A stretch of 64,000 bases of DNA, taken from positions 603,501 through 667,500 of the forward strand of contig WLWX01000001.1 in NCBI GenBank assembly GCA_012103375.1, given 5' to 3'. Positions 56,949 through 64,000 of this stretch are shown here, one piece after another. Every line of letters begins with the position of its first letter. The first letter of the stretch is position 1. The position numbers and the translations under genes were made by a program. This DNA comes from Paracoccaceae bacterium (GTDB lineage: Bacteria > Pseudomonadota > Alphaproteobacteria > Rhodobacterales > Rhodobacteraceae). The notes below the pieces were generated by a model. It did not search any database, was not told the DNA's origin, and worked only from the letters and a program-made list of their open reading frames with translations.

Positions 56949-57290
56949 ATGATGCGTAACAATTGGAGCCGCCATTTCGCGCACGTACCGGGGTTACCGG
57001 CGTCAGTCGCGGCGCAATTGGACCAGCTGGCCGGGCAGTTGTTTGTCCGCCAGGGGTCGCAATTTCATCCGTTTGCATCTGGTCGCGAGGCGTTGTTGTT
57101 TCTGACTTCAGGGTGCATTCGGGTCCATGACGACGACAAGCCCGGCCCGCATATCCGATACGTCCGGGCGGACCCGGATGTTGGTAAGACAATCGTCAAT
57201 GCCTGCCTGATCGCCCGGACCTGCGCGCGATCACGCCTGATCGCTCAGACGGATGTGCAAGCGGTCACACCGGGCGGTAAGAAGCGCTGA
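56949..57290 (+). pseudogene. Truncated Crp/Fnr-like regulator (sensor part only)
   Basis: 113 residues. MMRNNWSRHFAHVPGLPASV, LFVRQGSQFHPFASGREALL and FLTSGCIRVHDDDKPGPHI fit the start of a cNMP-type beta-roll, then the sequence runs into TDVQAVTPGGKKR-stop. The dimer helix and HTH are missing. A perfect FNR box stands 60 bp upstream, so the promoter survived the gene. A short, DNA-binding-free regulator is possible but decay is more likely. Confidence 0.6.
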
Positions 57291-57342
57291 ACGGATTGAT
57301 TGCGGCGAACGGTACGGTGCGCGCCAATCAATTCCCGCCCCA

Positions 57343-57356
57343 TTGATCTGGATCAA
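57343..57356. promoter_or_regulatory. Perfect FNR box of ccoNOQP
   Basis: TTGATCTGGATCAA, exact consensus, 90 bp upstream of ccoN. Placement fits activation by an Fnr/FixK protein at low oxygen. Confidence 0.85.
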
Positions 57357-57445
57357 TTCGCACTGATTCAGCTGTGCCAATCAATCCATGTGAACAGGTC
57401 AGGCAACCCGCAAATTCGGGTTTGCCACAATACGGAGGTGTGCCC

Positions 57446-58993
57446 ATGGCAATCGCCCTTAAGCTCATTGTGTTGGGTATGATTACCCTTTGGGCGGCCA
57501 TATCGGCCAATTTCGCGCGTGATCTTGCGTTTCAGGTTCATGCAATCCTGATCATGCTGGTCGCGGGGGGCGTTTTTCTATGGACGCTGCGCAACTATGA
57601 TCCGGATGAAACCCCTGTTGCGGCCACCGGTTACGCCGATGGCGTGATCCGCGCCGGCGTGATCATTGCCTTCCAACTGGCGTTTCCGGCACTCAACTTC
57701 GACTGGGCACAGCCCTTCGCGAACTTCGGGCGGCTGCGGCCGATCCATACCTCGGCCGTGATTTTCGCGTTCGGGGGCAACGCGTTGATTTGCACGTCAT
57801 TCTATATTGTCCAGCGCACCTGTGCTGCACGCCTATGGGGCGGCAATCTGCATTGGTTCGTGTTCTGGGGCTATCAACTGTTCATCGTTCTGGCGGCCAG
57901 CGGCTATCTGCTGGGGGCGACGCAATCAAAGGAATACGCCGAGCCTGAGTGGTACGTCGACATCTGGCTGACCATCATCTGGGTCGCTTATCTTGTCGTC
58001 TTCCTTGGGACGATCGTGAAACGGCGCGAACCGCATATCTATGTCGCCAACTGGTTCTTCCTAAGCTTCATCGTCACCGTCGCCATGCTGCATCTGGTCA
58101 ACAACATGGCCGTGCCGGTGTCGATTTTCGGGTCCAAATCCGTGCAGTTGTTCGCGGGCGTTCAGGACGCCATGACCCAGTGGTGGTACGGCCACAACGC
58201 GGTCGGGTTTTTCCTGACCGCCGGGTTCCTTGGGATGATGTACTACTTCGTCCCGAAACAGGCCGAGCGTCCGGTGTTCAGCTATAAACTGTCCATCATC
58301 CACTTCTGGGCGTTGATTTTCCTTTATATCTGGGCCGGTCCGCACCACCTGCACTATACGGCGCTGCCTGACTGGGCCTCGACCCTGGGCATGGTGTTTT
58401 CGATCATCCTGTGGATGCCGTCGTGGGGTGGGATGATCAACGGTCTGATGACCCTGCAAGGCGCGTGGGACAAGCTGAGGACCGATCCGATCATCCGCAT
58501 GATGGTGGTCAGCCTGGCGTTTTACGGGATGAGCACTTTTGAAGGCCCGATGATGTCGATCCGGGCTGTCAACAGCCTCAGCCACTACACCGACTGGACG
58601 ATTGGTCACGTGCATTCCGGGGCTTTGGGCTGGAACGGGATGATCACGTTCAGCGCGCTCTATTTCCTGACGCCGCGGCTTTGGGGGCGGGCGCAGATGC
58701 ATTCGATGTCCGCAATCAACTGGCACTTCTGGTTGGCGATGATCGGCATCGTCCTTTACGCGGCCTCGATGTGGGTGACCGGCATCATGGAAGGGCTGAT
58801 GTGGCGCGAAGTCGATGATCAGGGCTTCCTGGTCAACAGCTTCGCCGACACGGTCGCTGCGAAATTCCCGATGTACGTGGTGCGCGGGTTGGGCGGGCTG
58901 CTGTTCCTGTCAGGCGGGCTGATCATGGTCTGGAACATGTGGATGACGATCCGGGGGCCGCGTACGTCTGTTGCTGCGGTTCCGGCGGAATAG
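57446..58993 (+). CDS. ccoN: cbb3-type cytochrome c oxidase subunit I
   Basis: 515 residues with about 12 membrane helices. Catalytic subunit carrying haem b and the haem b3-CuB centre that reduces O2. Histidine ligands are visible in [50 protein letters not shown] and [21 protein letters not shown] at 57446 follows GGAGG; the frame extends to 57374 but that would overlap the FNR promoter. Confidence 0.97.
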   Translation: MAIALKLIVLGMITLWAAISANFARDLAFQVHAILIMLVAGGVFLWTLRNYDPDETPVAATGYADGVIRAGVIIAFQLAFPALNFDWAQPFANFGRLRPIHTSAVIFAFGGNALICTSFYIVQRTCAARLWGGNLHWFVFWGYQLFIVLAASGYLLGATQSKEYAEPEWYVDIWLTIIWVAYLVVFLGTIVKRREPHIYVANWFFLSFIVTVAMLHLVNNMAVPVSIFGSKSVQLFAGVQDAMTQWWYGHNAVGFFLTAGFLGMMYYFVPKQAERPVFSYKLSIIHFWALIFLYIWAGPHHLHYTALPDWASTLGMVFSIILWMPSWGGMINGLMTLQGAWDKLRTDPIIRMMVVSLAFYGMSTFEGPMMSIRAVNSLSHYTDWTIGHVHSGALGWNGMITFSALYFLTPRLWGRAQMHSMSAINWHFWLAMIGIVLYAASMWVTGIMEGLMWREVDDQGFLVNSFADTVAAKFPMYVVRGLGGLLFLSGGLIMVWNMWMTIRGPRTSVAAVPAE

Positions 58994-59005
58994 GGGGCGC
59001 GGGAC

Positions 59006-59731
59006 ATGGCATTTCTGGACAAACACAAACGGCTTGAACGCAATGCGATGCTGCTTCTGGTCTTCTCGTTCATCGTGGTGACCATCGGCGGCGCGGTGCA
59101 GATCGCCCCGCTGTTTTACCTCGAAAACACCATCGAAAAGGTGGACGGCGTGCGCCCCTACAGCCCGCTGGAACTGACGGGGCGCGAGATCTACGTGCGT
59201 GAGGGGTGTTATACCTGCCATAGCCAAATGATCCGCCCGATGCGCGACGAGGTTGAGCGCTATGGCCATTACTCGCTGGCAGCGGAATCGATGTACGATC
59301 ATCCGTTCCAATGGGGGTCAAAGCGCACCGGGCCGGATCTTGCGCGGGTTGGCGGGCGGTATTCGGACGGCTGGCATCTGGATCACCTGGTTGATCCGCA
59401 ATCGGTCGTGCCCGAAAGCATCATGCCGAAATACGCGTTTTTGGCCAACACGTTGCTAGAGCCGGATCACATCGGTGATCTGCTGAACGCGCATCGCATG
59501 GTCGGAGTTCCTTACAGTGACGAGATGATTGCGCAGGCTGCTGCGGATTTCATCAATCAGGCGGACCCCGACAGCGACTATGACGCGCTGCTTGAACGCT
59601 ATCCCGGTGCACAGGTGCGGAATTTCGACGGCGCGCCGGGCGTGTCGGAAATGGATGCGATGATCGCTTATCTGCAAATGCTGGGGACGCTGGTCGATTT
59701 CTCGACCTTCGTGCCCGACGCCAGCCGCTGA
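59006..59731 (+). CDS. ccoO: cbb3-type oxidase mono-haem cytochrome c subunit
   Basis: 241 residues. An N-terminal membrane anchor ([20 protein letters not shown]) precedes the haem c site [12 protein letters not shown] and the axial Met region [10 protein letters not shown]. Passes electrons to CcoN. Starts 12 bp after ccoN. Confidence 0.97.
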   Translation: MAFLDKHKRLERNAMLLLVFSFIVVTIGGAVQIAPLFYLENTIEKVDGVRPYSPLELTGREIYVREGCYTCHSQMIRPMRDEVERYGHYSLAAESMYDHPFQWGSKRTGPDLARVGGRYSDGWHLDHLVDPQSVVPESIMPKYAFLANTLLEPDHIGDLLNAHRMVGVPYSDEMIAQAAADFINQADPDSDYDALLERYPGAQVRNFDGAPGVSEMDAMIAYLQMLGTLVDFSTFVPDASR

Positions 59732-59744
59732 CGGAGGCCTGACC

Positions 59745-59927
59745 ATGGACACTTATTCTTTCCTGCGCGAACTGGCCGACAGCTGGGTTCTGCTTGCGTT
59801 GACGCTGTTCTTTCTGGGCGTGGTCTTGTGGGCGTTCCGCCCCGGAAGTCGCGCCCAGCACCGTGACACCGCGAACATCCCGTTTCGCAACGAAGATGCG
59901 CCCGATCAGTCGGAGGTGTCGAGATGA
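59745..59927 (+). CDS. ccoQ: cbb3-type oxidase small subunit
   Basis: 60 residues with one membrane helix ([20 protein letters not shown]) and a polar tail. It stabilises the oxidase complex. Start follows GGAGG; the end overlaps ccoP by 4 bp. Confidence 0.93.
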   Translation: MDTYSFLRELADSWVLLALTLFFLGVVLWAFRPGSRAQHRDTANIPFRNEDAPDQSEVSR

Positions 59928-60784
59928 GCGAAGATCGCGACGACGTCACCGGCACCGACACCACCGGCCACGAATGGGATGGCATCAAAGAGCTGAACAA
60001 CCCGCTTCCACGTTGGTGGCTTTGGACCTTCTATGCCACGATTGTCTGGGGCATCGGATACGTGATCGCCTATCCGGCGTGGCCGCTGGTCAATGGCGCG
60101 ACCGCCGGGTTGCTTGGCTATTCAACCCGCGCCGAAGTCGCCGCCGATATTGCCGCAGTTGATGCGCAGAACGCGGGGCTGGAGGCGCAACTGACCGCGA
60201 TCGACCTCGGCGCGATTGCGGCCGACGACCCCCTGCACCGGTATGCCGTTGCTGGCGGCGCAGCGGTGTTCCGCACCAATTGTTCGCAATGCCACGGATC
60301 CGGGGCGGCGGGGGCCAAGGGGTATCCGAACCTGCTGGACGATGACTGGCTGTGGGGTGGCTCACTAGAGGATATTGCGCTGACGGTGCGCCATGGCGTG
60401 CGTTCGGACGACGATGATGACAGCCGATATTCGGAAATGCCTGCGTTTGGCGACCTGCTGGAAGCGGAGGAGATCACAGCCGTGGTGCAGCATGTCCTGA
60501 ACATCTCGGGGCAGGATCACGACGCTGGGCTGGCCGCGATGGGTGAAGCGGTTTTTGCCGACCATTGTGCCTCGTGCCATGGCGAACAGGGTGAAGGGAT
60601 GCGCGATCTTGGCGCGCCAAAGCTCAGCGATGCGATCTGGCTTTTTGGCGGCGATGCCGAGGCGATTACGGAGATTGTCACCAACAGCCGTTTCGGTGTC
60701 ATGCCGCCCTGGGGCACGCGCCTGTCCGAGGCGGATGTGAAGGCCGTGACCACCTATGTTCATCAGCTTGGCGGCGGCGAATGA
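59924..60784 (+). CDS. ccoP: cbb3-type oxidase di-haem cytochrome c subunit
   Basis: 286 residues. N-terminal membrane helix region ([20 protein letters not shown]) and two haem c sites, CSQCHGS and CASCHGE, with axial Met regions EMPAFGD and VMPPWGTRL. Electron entry subunit of the oxidase. Confidence 0.97.
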   Translation: MSEDRDDVTGTDTTGHEWDGIKELNNPLPRWWLWTFYATIVWGIGYVIAYPAWPLVNGATAGLLGYSTRAEVAADIAAVDAQNAGLEAQLTAIDLGAIAADDPLHRYAVAGGAAVFRTNCSQCHGSGAAGAKGYPNLLDDDWLWGGSLEDIALTVRHGVRSDDDDDSRYSEMPAFGDLLEAEEITAVVQHVLNISGQDHDAGLAAMGEAVFADHCASCHGEQGEGMRDLGAPKLSDAIWLFGGDAEAITEIVTNSRFGVMPPWGTRLSEADVKAVTTYVHQLGGGE

Positions 60785-60865
60785 AACACCCATCCGGGCA
60801 CCCGCTGCCCGGTGTGGTGCAAGGCAGGGGCCTGTTCGCAACACCTCTGCTGCGTTGCACCGCGG

Positions 60866-60898
60866 GAGGGGGCCTCACCTCCAAGAGGCCCCCTCTTT
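60866..60898 (+). terminator. Rho-independent terminator after ccoNOQP
   Basis: GAGGGGGCCTC-ACCTCCAA-GAGGCCCCCTC followed by TTT. An 11-bp perfect stem located 82 bp after ccoP, directly before the FNR box of the next operon. Confidence 0.85.
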
Positions 60899-60910
60899 GA
60901 TCTGGATCAA
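60897..60910. promoter_or_regulatory. Perfect FNR box of ccoGHI
   Basis: TTGATCTGGATCAA, 65 bp upstream of ccoG. It is touching the terminator of the preceding operon, so ccoGHI is an independent FNR-controlled unit. Confidence 0.85.
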
Positions 60911-60974
60911 GAACGCCGGACCAGACACGCCATAACCTGACCCTTGCGAACAGGTCATTTTTGGAGGCAGACGC

Positions 60975-62384
60975 ATGCCCGCGTCAGATCAGCCCCTATA
61001 CGCTCCGCAGGAGCCGATATTCCCGCGCCGTGTCAGCGGCCCATTCCGCCGTTTGAAATGGTGGATCTTGGGGGTGACGCTGGCGATCTATTATCTGACG
61101 CCCTGGATCCGCTGGGATCGCGGCCCGAACCTGCCTGATCAGGCGGTTCTGGTCGATCTGGCGAACCGCCGTTTCTATTTCTTCTGGATCGAGATCTGGC
61201 CGCACGAATTCTATTTCGTCGCCGGGTTGCTGATCATGGCGGGTCTGGGGCTGTTTCTGTTCACCAGCGCGCTGGGCCGGGTCTGGTGCGGATATGCCTG
61301 CCCGCAGACCGTCTGGACCGATCTGTTCATCCTGGTTGAGCGTTGGATCGAGGGCGACCGCAACGCCCGCGTACGGTTGTGGAAAGCCAAATGGGACGCG
61401 AAGAAATGGCGGCTTCGGGTGAGCAAATGGCTTGTCTGGCTGGCGATTGCCGTGGCGACGGGCGGGGCCTGGGTGTTCTATTTCACCGATGCGCCAACGC
61501 TGGCGCGCGATCTTGTCCAATTCACCGCGCACCCGATTGCCTACGCCACCATCGCCGTGCTGACCGCGACGACCTTCGTGTTTGGCGGCTTCATGCGCGA
61601 ACAGGTCTGCATCTATATGTGCCCCTGGCCGCGCATTCAGGCCGCGATGATGGATGACGATACGCTGACCGTTGCCTATCGCGACTGGCGCGGCGAACCC
61701 CGTGGCAAGAAACATGACAACACCACCGGCGACTGCATCGACTGCATGGCCTGCGTGAACGTCTGCCCCATGGGCATCGACATCCGCGACGGACAACAGA
61801 TGGAGTGCATTACCTGCGCGCTGTGCATCGACGCCTGTGACGACGTGATGGACAGGATCGGCAAGCCGCGCGGTCTAATCGACTACCTCGCGTTGAGTGA
61901 CGAGCCGCTGGAACGCGGTGGCGCGGCTCCGCGTCCGATCTGGCAACATGTACTGCGGTTGCGTACGATGATCTATACCGGCCTTTGGGCGGCGGTCGGC
62001 GTGGGGCTGCTGTTTGCGCTGTTCATCCGCCCTGAGATCGAGATGACCGTCGCCGCCGTGCGCAATCCGACCTTCGTCGTGCTCTCCGATGGCTCTGTCC
62101 GGAATGTTTACGACATCCGGCTGCGCAACAAGCAGGGCACCGCGCAGAGTTTCGACTTGTCCCTAAGCGATGCGGGTTTGATCCAGCTGAGCGTTGAGGG
62201 CGCCGAGGCGACCCGGCTGACGGTTCCGGCGGATCAGACACTGGCCGCACGCGTCTATCTGACGGCCCCGGCAAGCAGCGCGGCGGCGCGCGCGGATCGC
62301 AGCGACGTGCGCCTGTGGGTCGAAAACGCCGATACCGGCGAACGTGCGTATCAGGACAACACATTCAACGGACGCGGAGGCTGA
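60975..62384 (+). CDS. ccoG: cbb3 oxidase maturation protein CcoG (RdxA-like)
   Basis: 469 residues, membrane-bound iron-sulfur protein needed for copper delivery to the oxidase. Membrane helices include FVAGLLIMAGLGLFLFTSAL. Cys motifs are VWCGYACPQTVW, MCPWPRIQ and two 4Fe-4S motifs, CIDCMACVNVCPMG and CITCALCIDACDDV. The C-terminal periplasmic Ig-like domain runs from about residue 370. Confidence 0.95.
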   Translation: MPASDQPLYAPQEPIFPRRVSGPFRRLKWWILGVTLAIYYLTPWIRWDRGPNLPDQAVLVDLANRRFYFFWIEIWPHEFYFVAGLLIMAGLGLFLFTSALGRVWCGYACPQTVWTDLFILVERWIEGDRNARVRLWKAKWDAKKWRLRVSKWLVWLAIAVATGGAWVFYFTDAPTLARDLVQFTAHPIAYATIAVLTATTFVFGGFMREQVCIYMCPWPRIQAAMMDDDTLTVAYRDWRGEPRGKKHDNTTGDCIDCMACVNVCPMGIDIRDGQQMECITCALCIDACDDVMDRIGKPRGLIDYLALSDEPLERGGAAPRPIWQHVLRLRTMIYTGLWAAVGVGLLFALFIRPEIEMTVAAVRNPTFVVLSDGSVRNVYDIRLRNKQGTAQSFDLSLSDAGLIQLSVEGAEATRLTVPADQTLAARVYLTAPASSAAARADRSDVRLWVENADTGERAYQDNTFNGRGG

Positions 62385-62389
62385 GCCAG

Positions 62390-62848
62390 ATGGAACAGGA
62401 AATCACCGGGCGTATGGTCCTGATCTGGATGATCGTGGCGTTCAGCGTCATTATCGGCGTCAACCTGTTCATGGCATTCCAGGCTGTAGGGACGTTTCCC
62501 GGGCTGGAGACCGGAAACGCCTACGTCGCCAGCCAACAGTTTCAGGACGCCCGCGACGCGCAGGAGGCGCTGGGCTGGACCACCTCGGTCAACTATGCGC
62601 GCGGTGTCCTGCGCCTTGACATCACCGGGCCGGAGGGCCCGGTCGAGCCTGCCGAGTTAGAGGCGATTCTGGGTCGGGCGACGCATGTCGGTGCAGATAT
62701 CTTGCCCCGGTTCACTTTCGACGGGCGCGGCTTTGCCGCACCGGTCGAGGTTGCGCCGGGGTACTGGAACCTGCGGCTGAGCGCGATGGCAGATGACGGC
62801 ACGGGCTTTCGCCAGCGCTTGGAATTTCTGGTGCGACAGGACGATTGA
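62390..62848 (+). CDS. ccoH: cbb3 oxidase assembly protein FixH/CcoH
   Basis: 152 residues. One N-terminal membrane helix (MVLIWMIVAFSVIIGVNLFM) and a periplasmic domain with YVASQQFQDARDAQEALGW, the FixH hallmark. Works with CcoG and CcoI in oxidase assembly. Starts 5 bp after ccoG. Confidence 0.92.
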   Translation: MEQEITGRMVLIWMIVAFSVIIGVNLFMAFQAVGTFPGLETGNAYVASQQFQDARDAQEALGWTTSVNYARGVLRLDITGPEGPVEPAELEAILGRATHVGADILPRFTFDGRGFAAPVEVAPGYWNLRLSAMADDGTGFRQRLEFLVRQDD

Positions 62849-62850
62849 CG

Positions 62851-64000
62851 ATGCTGGACGCAACGCCCACTCCAACGGATTCAATCACCCTGTCTTTGCC
62901 GGGCATCCATTGTGCCGGATGCATTGCCAAGGTGGAACGCGGCTTGGCGCAGGTGAAAGGCGTGCGCGCGGCGCGGGTCAACCTGGGACGCAGGCGGGCG
63001 ACGATCGAGGCTGCGGCCGGGCTTGCAAGTGAACCGCTGATCGGCGCGCTGGAAGATCTTGGTTTTGAAGCGCATGAGATGGATTCTGCGGCCCTCGCCG
63101 TGGGTCAATCCGACAGCATCGGCAAGGCGCTGCTGCTGCGCATCGCGGTTGCGGGTTTCGCACTGATGAACGTGATGATGTTCTCGTTCGCGGTATGGTT
63201 CGGGGCGGGTGACATCACCCGCGACGTGTTTCACTGGTTGTCCGCCGCGATTGCGATCCCGGCTGCGACCTATGCGGCACAACCCTTTTTCAGCAAGGCT
63301 GTACAGGCGTTGCGTGTCGGGCGCCTGAACATGGATGTTCCGATCTCAGTCGCCATCGTGCTGGCGCTGGGCATGTCCACATACGAAGTCGCCAGCGGCG
63401 GTGCCGCTGCCTATTTCGATGCCGCCCTGTCGCTGACATTCTTCCTGCTGTGCGGGCGCTATCTGGAACACCGGATGCGGCACGAGGCGCGATCGGCCGC
63501 GCAGGAACTGAATGCGCTGGAAGTCCCGACCACCATGCAATTGACCCGCGAAGGCCCGGTTTCCGTGGCAGTGGCAGATCTGCGCGTCGGGGACATCGTG
63601 CAGGTTGCGGCGGGCGGGCGCATCCCCGTCGATGGCATTCAGATCAGTCCCGACGGGACGATAGACCGGTCGTTCATCACCGGCGAAAGCCTGCCTTTGT
63701 CGACAGCAGAAGGTGACGAGCTGATTGCAGGTGACGTATCGCTATCCGGGCCCATAACGCTTAGGGCAACGCAAGTCGGCGACGACACGACGCTGCGCCG
63801 TCTTGCAGCCCTGGTCGAGGTGGCCGAGGGTGCGCGCAATCGTTTCACCGCCATCGCCGATCGCGCCGCAACAGTCTATGCGCCCGCCGTTCACATTCTG
63901 GCGCTGGCGGCATTTGTCGGCTGGCTGACCCTCGATGGTGATATCCGCCACGCATTGAATGTTGCCGTGGCTGTGCTTATCATCACGTGCCCCTGCGCGC
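62851..64000 (+). CDS. ccoI: CcoI copper-exporting P-type ATPase, 3' end outside the window
   Basis: About 383 residues present. N-terminal heavy-metal-associated domain LPGIHCAGCIAKVERGL with the CxxC-type copper site, membrane helices, the actuator motif FITGESLPLSTAEGDE and the copper-transport CPC motif (ITCPCA) at the very end. CcoI moves copper for CuB assembly. Starts 2 bp after ccoH. ccoS would be expected next, beyond the window. Confidence 0.95.
   Translation, partial: MLDATPTPTDSITLSLPGIHCAGCIAKVERGLAQVKGVRAARVNLGRRRATIEAAAGLASEPLIGALEDLGFEAHEMDSAALAVGQSDSIGKALLLRIAVAGFALMNVMMFSFAVWFGAGDITRDVFHWLSAAIAIPAATYAAQPFFSKAVQALRVGRLNMDVPISVAIVLALGMSTYEVASGGAAAYFDAALSLTFFLLCGRYLEHRMRHEARSAAQELNALEVPTTMQLTREGPVSVAVADLRVGDIVQVAAGGRIPVDGIQISPDGTIDRSFITGESLPLSTAEGDELIAGDVSLSGPITLRATQVGDDTTLRRLAALVEVAEGARNRFTAIADRAATVYAPAVHILALAAFVGWLTLDGDIRHALNVAVAVLIITCPCA

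Overview
The window looks like the chromosome of a Rhodobacterales (Rhodobacteraceae-type) alphaproteobacterium. It is GC-rich and carries a GTTC-N7-GTTC SOS box, a cbb3 oxidase locus with ccoGHI behind perfect FNR boxes, a carnitine-breakdown locus with a BKACE enzyme, and divergent hemE/hemC. No species call is justified from sequence alone.

Layout. 1-1132: start of an ABC-F ATPase gene. 1521-4667: a mobile-element cluster (IS630-type IS, two copies of a 218-bp MITE) in the debris of an Rhs/SUKH toxin-immunity locus, ending at a lone imuA with its own LexA box. 4797-9756: aldo/keto reductase and a carnitine-catabolism operon that has suffered an internal deletion. 9753-19545: regulator/desaturase pair, transporter, Nudix, an EF-hand / ECF sigma / membrane protein / CpxP-like cassette, MsbA-type exporter, class V aminotransferase. 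19878-30920: hisC-type aminotransferase, valS, a nonsense-broken CO-dehydrogenase-like large subunit, DUF2235, metF/metR, suhB. 31229-34096: two different IS630-type elements around a HAD phosphatase. 34185-39686: clpS, methyltransferase, SDR, hemF, hemE, hemC. 40147-43892: tesA-like esterase divergent from a decayed ybbA/ybbP-type ABC system. 43997-44566: a CAU tRNA and a 32-residue peptide with a lasso-type leader pattern. 44646-46987: diaminopropionate ammonia-lyase and an M20 hydrolase. 47364-64000: an oxygen-limitation region with two broken universal stress genes, a Crp/Fnr regulator, a FixL-like haem-PAS kinase, a dead response regulator, ccoNOQP and ccoGHI, with FNR-type boxes in front of several units.

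Two themes stand out. First, gene decay is dense: at least ten genes carry a nonsense codon, deletion, frameshift or insertion, yet they sit between intact housekeeping genes. Four of the in-frame stops are TAA/TAG codons that one C-to-T change could have made from Gln codons. Second, mobile DNA reshapes the ends of host proteins. The 218-bp MITE (20-bp perfect inverted ends, 4-bp target duplications, four copies) reads through in frame and gives the same tail, DCVEKLRFRA-stop, to HemC, to a universal stress protein and to a SUKH immunity protein. A second, shorter MITE supplies the stop codon of a small membrane protein.

The most intriguing unexplained item is the 32-residue ORF at 44468-44566. 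It matches the Tyr(-17)/Pro(-14)/Thr(-2) spacing of lasso-peptide leaders, but its core lacks a ring-forming acid and no maturation genes are visible.
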